Assembly (NCBI RefSeq): GCF_030272615.1
Contig: NC_081412.1
Span: 540,598,335-540,662,334, forward strand
Reading direction: 5' to 3'
DNA: 64,000 bases
Source: Cryptomeria japonica
Taxonomy: Eukaryota; Streptophyta; Pinopsida; Cupressales; Cupressaceae
Within the stretch, counting starts at the first letter, position 1, and every line of letters starts with the position of its first letter. The position numbers and the translations under genes are program-made. The notes below the pieces were generated by a model. That model made no database searches. It was given only the letters and a program-made list of their open reading frames with translations, and was not told the DNA's origin. Of the stretch, positions 22,622-33,829 are shown one piece after another.

Positions 22622-22623
22622 AA

Positions 22624-22972
22624 TGTATACTACTATATCTAATAAATAAAATACAAGACATAAGAATATACATGACAATGCATACCAGACATAGCAGTAA
22701 AATATATCTTTATTTTCACATGCAATTATTACAAAGAGGAAGACTAGAGATGGTCAGCCAAGGATTACAATTCACCCAACTATACCATACTACCTTCCTT
22801 GGCAGTACACAACATATTTAAAAGACCCAATGTTTGTCGAGAGGTACACAGCCATCAACCAACCAACACATTAACTACCTGGGAGTGACATTCCACTTAA
22901 TACAAACAATTAATACATTGGTAAATAATAAATATTATCATACGTAACAATAAGCATTTTATGCCGACTACA
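22624..22972 (-). repeat. 5' LTR of the Gypsy-type element
   Basis: This is the partner of 18062-18410, ending GCCGACTACA. It lies between the PBS and the near-duplicated flank AACAG. Confidence 0.93.
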
Positions 22973-25059
22973 AACAGTTCTAATCTCTTTGCATTGAGGC
23001 ACATAAGCATGCTCCTATCATAAGAGAGTGAAAGGTAGTTAACGTGAAATCGATAAAGATTCAAATATAACACAGTGTATTAAAAAATCAATATAATATC
23101 TATCCCAATAGCACATGGATATTTGTACCATCTAAACAGTAATATTCTAAGAGACGTGATCCATATAGCATTTTTGTAAGTTAGAAAGTAACAAATCCCC
23201 ACATTTGTATGCTTCCACCTAGAAATCTCATTGTTTTCTTTAATTGGAGGTGATAATATCTTTTACGTTTGGATCCCTCCATCTAAGACTCCTATTATAT
23301 CATGTTTACATATCAAGGTAACCAAGTTTCTAATGAAAATGTTATGTTTTTGAAGTACTATCTTTCCACAATTTTGATAGATAAAACTTAACACAATCGT
23401 AACCAATATCTGCTCCAGATATTTGTGGATTTAAATATCTAAAATATATGCTGGTGTGGATTAACATTGCCAACTTTGACATTAATTCCTTCTTAATAAC
23501 TGCACTCGATTAGTCTTGTTTGGAACACTATAATGGGAGGGGGAGGGGGAGGTGAATCACTATATGCAAAAACTTAACTTCAAATGCAATCTATCATTAG
23601 CAGCATTTCCGGACCTTACTTTAACAATAAAGCAACTATCCAAATGATAAACATAAACACACATGCACACAAGTGAATACCAGATAAACATGGAAACCTA
23701 GAAAGGAAAAACCACGATGAGAATAGCTACTTGGATCTACTGTCAAAATCCAACCTCACAAAGAAATATAAAACTTACAAATGTTTATGGGCACCAACCC
23801 ACCAAAGACGCCAATCCCCTAACAATGAATTTGCAGGCACCAACCTACACAAGATACCAATCCCCTAATACAAAAATTGAGCATCAACTCAAATTGTGAG
23901 GCACCAACCTCAAATACAACAAGATATGGATTATGCAAACCTTCCAAACTCAAACTGCACCATCAACCAAATATGATCTACTACAAAACATTCTCTTAGT
24001 GTGTATAGGATTTGCAACTTGATTCGCACACCTTAATTCATCTTTGCTAATCAAATAAGCAGGTTGCACAACTCTTCTACTATACTTCCTTAACAAATAC
24101 AATAGGAATTAACCTAGATCAACAATATATATGCATTACAATGATAATTACATTCACAAGTTGGTAGGTTCAGTCCTAAAGCCATAGTTACACCAGGAGT
24201 ATGGACATGCTATGTGTTACCCAATAAAGACTCAAATGGTCCCAAACAACCTTCACATGCTTCCTCTGACTGGCTGTCATATCCCTCTCATATTATAGTT
24301 AGAGGAGTCTTGAATGTATCCTTAATAATGCTATTTATTATTGTATTATATTCTGATTATCGTATTCACATTAAATAATTTAAAAATTATCAACATTCAC
24401 ATTTTATTATGAGCATCCTATAATGATTGCAATTGAGGGTATCGCTGCCAAAAGGAAGAACAATCAGATCAAAGAATGATTAGTTAAGTTAATGATAGGA
24501 TCCTTAAGCAAAAGACCAATAATGATTGACACGACTAAGCAATAATGATAGAGGGAAAGGCAGCAACCTTTCAAAGGAGTCGCTGCCACTAAAGTCATGA
24601 CCATTGATCGGTGGCCTTCCACCAAAAATGAAAGGGAAAAAATAGCCTCCAAGCATTTGAAGGAAAGGAACAGAGAATGAATCTGCACTAAAACCTGAAG
24701 GAATAATAATCGAAGAAGGGAAGAATACTCCAGCAGAATCGAAACACAAAAGGGCAAGCCAACTGTAAGAACTTTCCATGATCGCATTAATAGGCACAAG
24801 ACGATCTGGGATTTTTCCTTTCTAGTTACACAGAACATCTGATCTTTAGAATAATCAACCATTGTTTAACAATTAACTTACTGAATAAAATTAAGCATTA
24901 CATAGATATTAAAGATCAATATTATACTTCTGTAATTATTACTAAATTAAGAACATGGCTGCCAGTAATTGTAACAGATATAAGTTCTTTACAATTTATA
25001 TATGTGTATTTACCCAATCATGGTAAGAGAAGAAAGGGTCCCTAAATAGGGGGGACAGT
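22973..25059. other. Intron DNA with a probable minus-strand Copia-type LTR fragment
   Basis: No gene is supported. Around 23530-24300 the minus strand resembles the U5 side of SIRE-type Copia LTRs: GTGATTCACCTCCCCC at about 23540-23555, and interspersed GTTGGTGCC phrases also seen in 30350-30480 on the plus strand. Short frames at 24464-24862 look accidental. Confidence 0.4.
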
Positions 25060-25626
25060 GTTGGGGTCACCCCTAAGCATGCCACCTCATATATATGGCA
25101 GGGTTCACATAAGGACAAAGGGGGGCAAAGGTGCTCTGCCTTTGGGCTTAGGAGGGTTAGACTTAGGGCACCTTATTAGGGTAAATCCTTATCCTCTCTA
25201 CCATGCTGATGGATGGAATCATATGAGAGGGAGAAAGTGGCTTGATTGAGGGGGAACGGTTGTAAGACACCCTATCAAGTTACATGTCCATGCCTCGATT
25301 GAGGGCGAACAGTTGAAAGACACCCTATCAAGTTACCAATCTGTGGCTCAATTGAGGGGGAACAGTTGTAAAGACACCCTCTCAAGTTACCCATCCTAGC
25401 TGCTACAATTGGGGTTCAATAATTAGTTAGGTAACCTTGTAATCAATTAGTAAGTTATGATCTATATCTCTACATAGACAGTTGTTTGTAATTATAAATT
25501 GCTTTATGTTTCATCATAATCAATCATTCTTTTCTTTATGTACCATAATCAGTCATTCCTTACTTTATGTATCATCATAGCTAGTTGTTTGTAATTATTA
25601 TTCACTTATATAATATAATTTGTAGG
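25060..25626 (+). repeat. LTR-like fragment containing a 53-bp triplicate
   Basis: It begins TGTTGGGGTCACCCC, as an LTR might. Units starting at 25244, 25297 and 25350 share GATTGAGGGGGAACGGTTGT and ACACCCTATCAAGTTAC with a constant 53-bp period. The hAT transposon inserted into this sequence at 25627. It continues from 29253. Confidence 0.55.
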
Positions 25627-26482
25627 TTATTTTCCAGTGTTCCACGAGGACGCGTCCCCCCCCCTTTTTGACCACATCTCGGAGATAGGGACGTCTCCAG
25701 GACGGGGGGACGGGGACGCGACGTCCCCCGTCGTCCCACCACCGCCACCCAAACGCCGCCAGAGACGAGGAGACGTCTCCCGTCACCCACACGGAAATGT
25801 AATGCATAAAAGCAAATGTTTTAAACAATGTGACTTTTGGGGGGGTTAAGGGGTAACCCTAATTGGACGTGGGCCCCACCCTTTCCCACAAAACCATGTT
25901 TTTTGTTGATTTCACTCTCATTTTGAAAGACTAATTTTTTTTCCAGCAAGCTGAAGAGGAGGAAAAACTTGAAGAAGCCTGATTGAAGGGGTGAGAAAAG
26001 TGATTGCAAGTGTGATAGGAGCTAGAAGAAGCAAGAAGAAGAGGAGGAAGAAGATTCTATTGTATTTTGAAGAGATTTTTCAAGCACACGGTAGGGTTTT
26101 TCAACTTTTTCTTGTTTTTTGGGTTTTATTTTCTGATTTTCATTGTTAAATGTCATTTTTGGATTTTTTTTCCTATTCATCTCAAAATGAGATTTGATGT
26201 TGAATCTTGAGGGCAAAATGATGATTTGATTCAACATCAAATTTTATTATTTTTATTTTTATTTTGCAAATTTGAAATTTCAATTTTGAAAACAAAATTT
26301 AAAATTTATGATTTTTTTTATTTAAAAATAAAAATAAAAATAATTAAAGTTGATTCATCATTTTGCCCTCAAGATTCAACATCAAATCTCATTTTGAGAT
26401 GAATAGGAAAAAAAAACAAATTGTTAAACTACGCTGATTTTATTTTTATTTTTATTTTGTGAAATGGAGTATCAATTTCACA

Positions 26483-26593
26483 ATGAGCTGCCAAGGCATG
26501 AGTGAAGATGAGATGGAAATCCATTCTCATAGTGAGAATGATTCAGAATATGAACCTGAAAATGACGGGGGTGACCATGGGGCTGATCCTTGA
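26483..26593 (+). CDS. Short acidic ORF in frame with the hAT transposase, ended by one TGA
   Basis: Thirty-six codons beginning MSCQGMSEDEME, rich in D, E, S and H, run in the same frame as the transposase and end at TGA (26591-26593). They are followed by five open codons before the ATG at 26609. Either this is the original acidic N-terminus cut off by a CGA-to-TGA change, or it is an upstream ORF. The first is likelier, because hAT proteins of this type often begin with such a segment. Confidence 0.55.
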   Translation: MSCQGMSEDEMEIHSHSENDSEYEPENDGGDHGADP

Positions 26594-26608
26594 GCCCAAT
26601 CTAGTTCT

Positions 26609-28759
26609 ATGGCGAGTGCACCAGCTAGTACAGGTTGCCCTTCAGAGTTGTTGCCACCGTATGCTAGGGGTCATTTTGATCCTAAGTCTCCTCTCAAACA
26701 GTTTGCTTCAAGAATATCAGTACAAGGCACATCACATTCAAGTGGGGGAACAAGGAAGTGGAAGTGCAACATTTGTGACACTGAATGGCCTGGTAGCATT
26801 AGTAGGGTGAATGCACACTTTCTTTTTTGGAGAGGAAAAGGTGTGAGACATTGTAAGTTTTTGGCGGAAGCTAAAAATATACAGTACAGAATTGAGTTTA
26901 ACAGGCTTTGGGGGGTTCCAGATGACACAAATATTTCAATGCCTACTACTTTGTCTGCTAGGGCAGCCCTTCAACACAGTCAGAATCCACCACATACTTC
27001 TCATGCTTCGCAGGCAGGAGGAATGATGTTTGGATCTCCATCCACTTCCACTTCTAGTGTCGCCAAGGCAGGGAAACGTAGGTTGCAAACACCACAGAGT
27101 AACCCCATTGCTGATGAATCCATTGGCAAGTTCTTCTTTGTCAATGGCATTCCATTTCATGTTACAGGGTCTCCTTATTATAGGGAGATGATGGCTATGG
27201 TGGCGAAGGGAGGACCATCTTATGTGCCACCAGGGGAGATGAAAATGAGGACCTCGATCTTGGATAAATGCTATTCCAAGATCAATATTTTGATGGAGAT
27301 GATGAAGGCATGTTGGGTGGCATCGGGGTGCAGCATAGTTATGGATGGGTGGACGGACATTAGCCCTTGTCCACTCATCAACATCATGGTCACATGTGCA
27401 GAGGGCCCATACTTCCTTAGAGCAGTTGATTGTACAGGGCATCGTAAAGATGTTGAATTCCAATTTCAGGTCCTCAGGGAGGCTACTGAGGAGGTTGGTC
27501 CACAAAATGTGGTCCAAGTAGTGACAGATGCAGCCCATGTGTGTAGAGCAGCAGGGAGACTCATTGAGGCAGCCTATAGACACATTTGGTGGACCCCATG
27601 TTGTGTGCATGCCATGAACAATGCACTCAAAGAGATGGGGAAGATTGACTGGATTAGAGGAGTGGTCACCAATGCGAGAGATGTGCAGATGTTTATCTGC
27701 AACCACCACACTTCACATGCACTCTTCAGGACCTTCGCGAAGAAGGAATTCTTGAAACCAGTTGAGACCAGATATGCATCCTATTTCATTCTCTTGGAGA
27801 GAATGATTGAGTTGCAAGAGGCATTGCAACTCATGGTTATGACTAATGAGTGGAATAGGTGGGCTGAGGCCAAGACAGAGCAGGGGAGAAGGGTGAAGGA
27901 GATAGTGAAGAGTGATGTGTTTTGGACTGATGCGAAATACATTGTCTCCATCATTTCTCCAATATTCCAGGTGATCAGATATGGGGATGGGAATGCACCT
28001 AACCTTGGAGAGGTGTATGAGCGCATTGACTCTATGCTTGACCAGATGAGGACTACTATGCGAGTGAAGGACCCCTCTCTAGAATTCTACAATGAGCAAA
28101 TTCGGCCTATCATTCAGCGTAGATGGGACAAGTTGAACACTCATTTGCATATGGCTTCCTTTGCCTTGAATCCTAAGTGGTACAAGGCTAGACCAGGTAG
28201 AGTGACACCGATTCAGGATGATGAGGTGAAGGCGGATTTCTTTAGGTGCGTAGAGAAGATGTTTGATTCCAGAGATGCTGGCACAATTCGCACTAAGTGG
28301 GGAAGATTTGCCACTCTTAGAGGTTATTCAGATGTGGCAAAGATGGGTATAGACACTATGGCACAGGAGGATCCACTTTTGTGGTGGAATTGTCATGGCC
28401 CGAAATCTTTGACCACCACTCTAGCCCTCCGTCTGCTATCCCAGGTTTCCAGTTCTTCAGCTACTGAGAGGAACTGGTCTACATATAACTTCATCCAATC
28501 TCTTAAGAGGAACAGACTTACCTCTAAGAGAGCAGAGAAGCTTGTGGCTGTACACAGTGCTTTGCGTCTCATGGACCGCAAGACACTTGTGTACAAGGAG
28601 AGTCCAGCGGCACGATGGGATGTAGAGCCAGAGGAGCCTTCACGGATTGATGAGGATGATCCTACCACTTCAAATGCAGGGCTAGTTGGTGTGAGCTTGA
28701 GGGATCTTGATCTTCGGGAGTCCAACAGTTCCAGTGATGAGGAGTTCGTAGATGATTAG
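26609..28759 (+). CDS. hAT transposase, 716 aa, BED finger, DUF659 and C-terminal dimerisation domain
   Basis: It cuts and pastes the element. A BED-type zinc finger spans about residues 50-85 (WKCNICDTEW with C53 and C56, H70 and a H/C pair near 81). A linker rich in serine and threonine follows. The DUF659 region begins near 180 (FHVTGSPYYREMM) and contains MDGWTD, the usual site of the first catalytic aspartate. Further on are VVTDAA and the CCVHAMNNAL stretch. The hAT dimerisation domain lies near 600-660 (DPLLWWNCHGP, SSSSATERNWSTYNFI). An acidic tail contains WDVEPEEP. No stop or frameshift is present from the ATG at 26609, and all domains are there. The intact frame, TSD and ends suggest a potentially competent protein. 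Confidence 0.95.
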   Translation: MASAPASTGCPSELLPPYARGHFDPKSPLKQFASRISVQGTSHSSGGTRKWKCNICDTEWPGSISRVNAHFLFWRGKGVRHCKFLAEAKNIQYRIEFNRLWGVPDDTNISMPTTLSARAALQHSQNPPHTSHASQAGGMMFGSPSTSTSSVAKAGKRRLQTPQSNPIADESIGKFFFVNGIPFHVTGSPYYREMMAMVAKGGPSYVPPGEMKMRTSILDKCYSKINILMEMMKACWVASGCSIVMDGWTDISPCPLINIMVTCAEGPYFLRAVDCTGHRKDVEFQFQVLREATEEVGPQNVVQVVTDAAHVCRAAGRLIEAAYRHIWWTPCCVHAMNNALKEMGKIDWIRGVVTNARDVQMFICNHHTSHALFRTFAKKEFLKPVETRYASYFILLERMIELQEALQLMVMTNEWNRWAEAKTEQGRRVKEIVKSDVFWTDAKYIVSIISPIFQVIRYGDGNAPNLGEVYERIDSMLDQMRTTMRVKDPSLEFYNEQIRPIIQRRWDKLNTHLHMASFALNPKWYKARPGRVTPIQDDEVKADFFRCVEKMFDSRDAGTIRTKWGRFATLRGYSDVAKMGIDTMAQEDPLLWWNCHGPKSLTTTLALRLLSQVSSSSATERNWSTYNFIQSLKRNRLTSKRAEKLVAVHSALRLMDRKTLVYKESPAARWDVEPEEPSRIDEDDPTTSNAGLVGVSLRDLDLRESNSSSDEEFVDD

Positions 28760-29252
28760 AGGCCTCCATTAGCGACATTTTGAGTTTTGTCATTTTGTCT
28801 TTGACTCTAGTCTCTTTTGTAATACTATTGCTACACGTATTTGTATTTGGCTACTCATTGTAATGCTGAATCATGTAATCATCTTTATTATTATAGACTT
28901 TGCAATGGCATCAAATATTCATATTTTCGGTTTTCCTTTTTCAATATAATAGAAATCTCCAATTTGACAATTTCATTTGTCCAATTTTATTTAGCAATTA
29001 GCATTGAAGAAATCTTGGTATTTAGATTTAGTATTTCAAATTTCCTATAGTTTCATTTGAAATGTAATTCTTCATAATCTTTTCAAAACTAGTTTTTCAA
29101 GTACTATATGTATATGTATAACTATATCAGCACCACCACCCTGCCACCCCCCCCCCCCCGCCGTCCCCCCGTCGTCCCCCTGCCATCCCCAAACTTAGGC
29201 ACTTGGTCCCCCCGTCCCGGCGTCCCCCGTCCCCAACACCCATGGAACATTG

Positions 29253-30945
29253 TTATTTTCTAACTTGTTTTCAGGTTTTCCCTTTTAAGGAGATAAAGGT
29301 ACTCCCCCTCTTACCCTCCCTTATTGGCTGAGAATTATAATCCTTGAACGGCTTCAGTTTTTGGTGCTTAGCAACTTATTCGATAATCCTTCTATTCTAT
29401 TTTGGGACAATGAATATTTTTAGAAGCACTTTTGTTGTCTGAAGTCGTGGGTTATAAAGATGTACAGGATACACGTTGGAGTTTAGCCACCATGTGCGTT
29501 TAAGTTGGGCGTTATTTATGAATGGTTAGCATTCATTGGATACTATTATTGAAATCAATACTTGAGTGAAGTGATTTTAAAAAACATATATCATCTACAG
29601 TGTGCGAAATATATAACGTAGGAATCAAACAATATTAAAATGTTACAAAGCAGCACATCAAAGATTATTCTTGTAATCTTTTTGCAGGGTGTTTTGAGCT
29701 ATTATTAGTCGTGTGAAGATATACTGTTGTTGCCCATGATTTGTTTTTTTTAAGGGGGTGTGAGCTATGAGATACGCATGAAGCCATCTAAGGGATATTT
29801 CTTGATGCAGATATATCTGGAATAACATCTTAAGGTTTTGATGAGGACTTTCAGCGTGAGAATATATGCTCTGGAAGCTCCCATTTTGCCTTTGGAGGAG
29901 TTTCGTGTAAAATCTGGAAGAAATTCGCTGTAGCAGTGTGTGTGTAGAGTCATTTTTTATTTGGAGAAACGGAAAAGTTAAGGATGCTGTTTTCTGTAGA
30001 AGACAAGTTGGAGATGTTTGAAAAAGGTTTTTGAAACGTTTTCTGAAGTATTACCTTCTGATGTGCATGGTTGTTTGTATTAAGGATATGTATTGATGTG
30101 TGAACACAATGAGGACAAGTTTTTTCAGGGACGGTTCATTTTTTGTTTTGATGATGGCTCTAGATAATGTTGCTGTTACAGTGACAAGTTATTGAGAAAG
30201 GAGATTAATTGAAGTGAATATTTTTTAGTGTGTTGCTTTCAGGCTTTGCAGAAATTTTTACAGTGACAGATATAATCAAATACTGTGATGTGAAGTCAGT
30301 CCAAACTTTTAGAGGAGTTGTGAGTTAAAATTTTGTTTTCAGTTTGTTTGTTCAATTAGAGGTTGGTGCCTCTGCATTTCATTTGAGTTGGTGCTCTACT
30401 TGAGGTTGGTGCCTCAGTTGATCTGAGTTGGTGCTCTTTGTGTGAGTTGTACCTCACTTATGTAAATGGATTGGTGTCCTCTTCTTGAATAAAATTTTTG
30501 TGCCGTGGTTTTTCACCCAAAAGGGTTTTCCACGAGAAACTCTGTGTACGCATCCTTATGATTACTCTTTTCATGTTTTATATGGTTTCAAGTTTTTAAA
30601 AGTAGAACAAATCTGCAATACTGATTCACCCCCCTCTCAGTATTGCTTGTGTGCTCTTCAATAACATGTCATCTTTGTTACCTCCATGATCACAAAGTAA
30701 AGATTCAGGAGAATTTATTTTTTAAACTTTTATTGTGTCCCATGGAGCTACATAATCTACATAAAAACTCAACTGATTCTCTATCCAATTGTTTCTGCAA
30801 ACTTGATCATAGTTTCATGGCCATTCCTTTGAGAGGTTGCCAATTATGCATATAAGTCCTTGTAAGGGACATCTAGAGATACCAAGCTGACCCATTACAT
30901 ATGTTGGTAGCTTCGAGCTTGTGCACCACCTGCTGCCCCCACTAA
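29253..30945. other. Intron DNA with a plus-strand SIRE-type Copia LTR end
   Basis: The start (29253 on) continues the LTR-like target of the hAT element. From about 29900 to 30640 the sequence resembles the R-U5 part of a Copia LTR: repeated GAGTTGGTGCTC and GAGGTTGGTGCC (30360-30440), AATAAAAT at 30489, GGGTTTTCCACGAGAAACTC near 30524, and TTCACCCCCCTCTCAG near 30626. No coding sequence is seen. Confidence 0.5.
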
Positions 30946-32426
30946 TTAATTATAACCATTAATTATAGCTGGTTGGTCCAGCGGAATTTGAGTTTCTGGC
31001 CTAGCTTGATATTCTGGCATCTCCACTAGATTGTTTGCAAATGCTGGTGGAAATCTTTGATTAGGATGGTACAGCGCATATTCTTTGATATTCTCAAGAA
31101 CAAGGGCTTGGTCGTACCTTGGTTCGGGGACCAACTCGTATCCTATCACTGGAGGATCCTCTGTATTTCTTTTCTCATTTTTAAAAATATATGTTGCTAC
31201 TTGAAACTTATGACAATTGAATTCGAAATGTTGATCACTGTTGTGCAGTCTACACCATCCTGATAATGTTGCTTCCACTAGGAATACCTTGTTTGCAAGA
31301 CGCTTGTCAGCGGCAGGTTGATTATCTAAGGGAGACGGTATAATACCATTGTTAGGTCCGATATTCCATGTTTTCTTTTGGAATCCTTGATTGTTATTCT
31401 GGAATCCTTGATTATTCCCTTGATAATTTTGGTAATTTTGATTATCTCTTTGGTATCCAGAAGAACTTTGACCTTGGTAATTCCCTTGAGTTGACTAATA
31501 GTTCCTTTGCATACTTTGTATTTGATTATTTTCATTTCTCAAATATGTGACCTCAGTTGACAATTTTCTGAATTGATCAATGAATTCTTTCATTTCATCT
31601 TTCTCTTCTTGAGTTCAGACTGATGTCGTTGCATTCTGAAGATATACAGACTGGGGTGGTGGTGCTTGAGAAATAGGCCCTCTCGAGTAAACAGTAAAGG
31701 ACATAGGCAATGCATTTACTAGACGCCACACCATTGGAACATTTGCCTGATGTACTCCTGCTTGAATTCGCTAAGCAACTAGTGGCAGGGATGTTGGAGG
31801 CGATACTACTTGAATTGGTGTCACTTGAGCTGGAGATGTGTGAACTTCTTGGACCAAGGTTTCTAGCACTAGGATTTCTTGGGTATCTCATGGAATTGAA
31901 ACATCTAGGATAAGTGTTTGAAACAAACTTGAAATATGAAATAAGCTGAAAATATCTTCTTCAACGAGTATCTCTTCTTTTGATGAACCTTCTAAACTTG
32001 TCGCAACTGTTCTTTTCCTTTGCTTGACTCTGATAGAAGATTCTAATTCTACAAACTTTTTGGATCAGCTCGGAGCTGATCTTAAGACTCTTTGGAACTT
32101 GCCTGGTGAAGGGGAATTTGTGTGATCTAGCATGACTTTGCTTAATCTAGTCGAGGTGGTGCAGGGGTAGGTTGGGGAGACGGTTCAACGATTTGCGGCG
32201 GTAGTAGACATTGTTCTCTTCGTATTTCAGCGTCAATACGATCAGCAATTTCTTCTTCCTCAAGAATAAAGCACATTCGAAACCAATTAGGAGAGTTTCT
32301 TTTTACTTCCCACACTAGAGTGTACAATTTTGCGATGACGTTTTCTTGCTCGTCGTTGAGGCTCAAATCTAGCTGCACTACTGGCTCAGAATCTCTACCT
32401 AGTTCAGGAGTGATTAGTAGTCCCAT
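30946..32426 (-). pseudogene. Gypsy-type gag remnant belonging to element C
   Basis: Minus-strand reading starts MGLLITPELG at 32426, about 445 bp inside the border of LTR C, and shows pieces of a Gag protein. A glutamine- and asparagine-rich stretch with repeats (31370-31520) leads into VEATLSGW and a finger of the form C-x2-H-x4-H-x4-C (CRLHNSDQHFEFNC, near 31235). The last piece ends IINGYN and a stop at 30946. Frame changes occur near 31560 and 32130. No protease or pol follows, so the internal region is truncated here. Confidence 0.6.
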
Positions 32427-32847
32427 TTTTCAACATTTCTCTGACTGAGTGGCTGATTTCAAGGAAAATCGCCATATATCTCTATGAATCTGTTGTTGTA
32501 GGGCCAAGAATATTTGTTCCTTCAAATCTTTTTCGATTTCTGCTTCAATTTGCCAACCTTTCTCATCTTCTTCAACAATAACACGGCTTGCTTGTCTGAA
32601 TTGAGCGTTGTTTGTCTTTGACTTCCAAGCAAGTGAACGTAACTGATCAGTAATGTTCGTCTCGTATAGTCCTGGTTCTGGTTGCTCAAAAGGTATGTCA
32701 AGAGGAAACTAATGCGGTAACACCATACTACTTCAAGCCTACTATTTCAATTTGTGCCCAATTTGTTGTTCTTACCTACCCATTTATACTGCGTGTGGAA
32801 AAAGTTCTGGATAACTCTTGATATGATCTCAAGTTGACAATAATCAG

Positions 32848-32865
32848 GCCCTCCTTGTAGTGCCA
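32848..32865 (-). other. PBS-like site next to LTR C
   Basis: Five bases outside the CACCAACA end of LTR C, the minus strand reads TGGCACTACAAGGAGGGC. TGG plus a tRNA-like tail in this place is expected for a primer-binding site, but I cannot name the tRNA. Confidence 0.5.
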
Positions 32866-33681
32866 ATTTATGTTGGTGTACATTTTATCATATACCAAAC
32901 ATTAGAATAAAATATCCAAGGATACTCTATCCTCTCCTGAACAAAATCACTGCTTGTGCCAAGATTGCGAAAAAGACCACAAGGCGACTCCAAGGTCTAT
33001 ATGTGCGAATAAGCGACTTTATGTAGATAGCTTCTTGGGTAGTGTGTGCTGAAATACAAAGGGGACTTACACTTGACAACTAGTATCATTCACAAGCTGG
33101 ACTTAGGTGAATTTATCAATAAATGCTCTTTGATTTTGGATTTTCTGATTTGGAATTTCACAAAAAAAAAGATAAAAAGGATAAGGGTTTAGAAATTCTA
33201 ACTACTGCTAAGAACTCAAGAGACGATGTAGACTGGGTGAAACCAATAAACGACACTTTGTTTCGCCACAGTTAGGACAACTACGCAAAGCGTGTGCAAT
33301 CTTCTAAGGTTGTGCTCAAGATTTTCACACTTATGAATAATACCAACAATTGAACAATATTACTCAAAGTAGAAGTTAAGTATCCACATCAAAAGCTGAG
33401 GCTAACTTTACATATTGAATGAAAATCATCCATCCAAAAAAAGTATGAGCAAATTTCACCAATCTAAGCTATCAATCCTTCATTCATCTAACAACTTCAA
33501 AGCAAATCACTTAAGGCAAATCTATTCTAAATGTTGACGAAAATATGCAACCATGCAACCACTTGATAACAATAAGACTTCAAAACAATATTGATAATGA
33601 ACTTTAATTATCCAAGTAGCTCTATGCAACAATTTCATAAATTTCTCCACACTGAAATGAAATGAGAGAATGAATTTATAC

Positions 33682-33689
33682 TTTATATA
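33682..33689 (-). promoter_or_regulatory. LTR-type TATA box of C
   Basis: The minus strand reads TATATAAAG, 811 bp before the LTR end, in line with A, B and D. Confidence 0.55.
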
Positions 33690-33829
33690 CAGTTTCAGAA
33701 AACAAATGAATGGCCGAGATCAATCTAAGATCAACAGTCGAGATTAAGACAACTTAACCCTAATTAGGGTTTCCCAAAATAAAACTAATATCCAGTGCAT
33801 GCAAGACAAATGGCACAAGGTGCTATTTT

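Larger units (their letters stand above)
18062..22972 (-). mobile_element. Ty3/Gypsy-type LTR element with gag and protease only (4.9 kb)
   Basis: Two 349-bp LTRs (18062-18410 and 22624-22972) flank an internal region with PBS and polypurine tract in minus orientation. The flanks AACAA (18057-18061) and AACAG (22973-22977) form a 5-bp duplication with one mismatch. Gag, two zinc knuckles and an aspartic protease are recognisable, but no reverse transcriptase, RNase H or integrase. Between protease and polypurine tract lie about 1.7 kb of non-coding DNA. This is a non-autonomous element. The LTRs differ at many positions, so it is old. Confidence 0.88.
25635..29252 (+). mobile_element. Complete hAT DNA transposon (3.6 kb) with 8-bp target duplication
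   Basis: The ends form short imperfect terminal inverted repeats: CAGTGTTCCACG on the left and CAATGTTCCATG as the complement of the right end. The 8-bp duplication TTATTTTC is perfect at 25627-25634 and 29253-29260, the size typical of hAT. Subterminal regions (25655-25800 and 29140-29235) are dense in GTCCCC/GTCGTCCC words, as expected of transposase-binding arrays. A 716-codon transposase with no internal stop occupies the middle. This is the best preserved DNA transposon in the window and may have been active recently. Confidence 0.95.

Noticed and set aside
26936-27709. 257-codon minus-strand frame opposite the hAT transposase
   Set aside because: It is the antisense shadow of a clearly conserved transposase and has no homology of its own.
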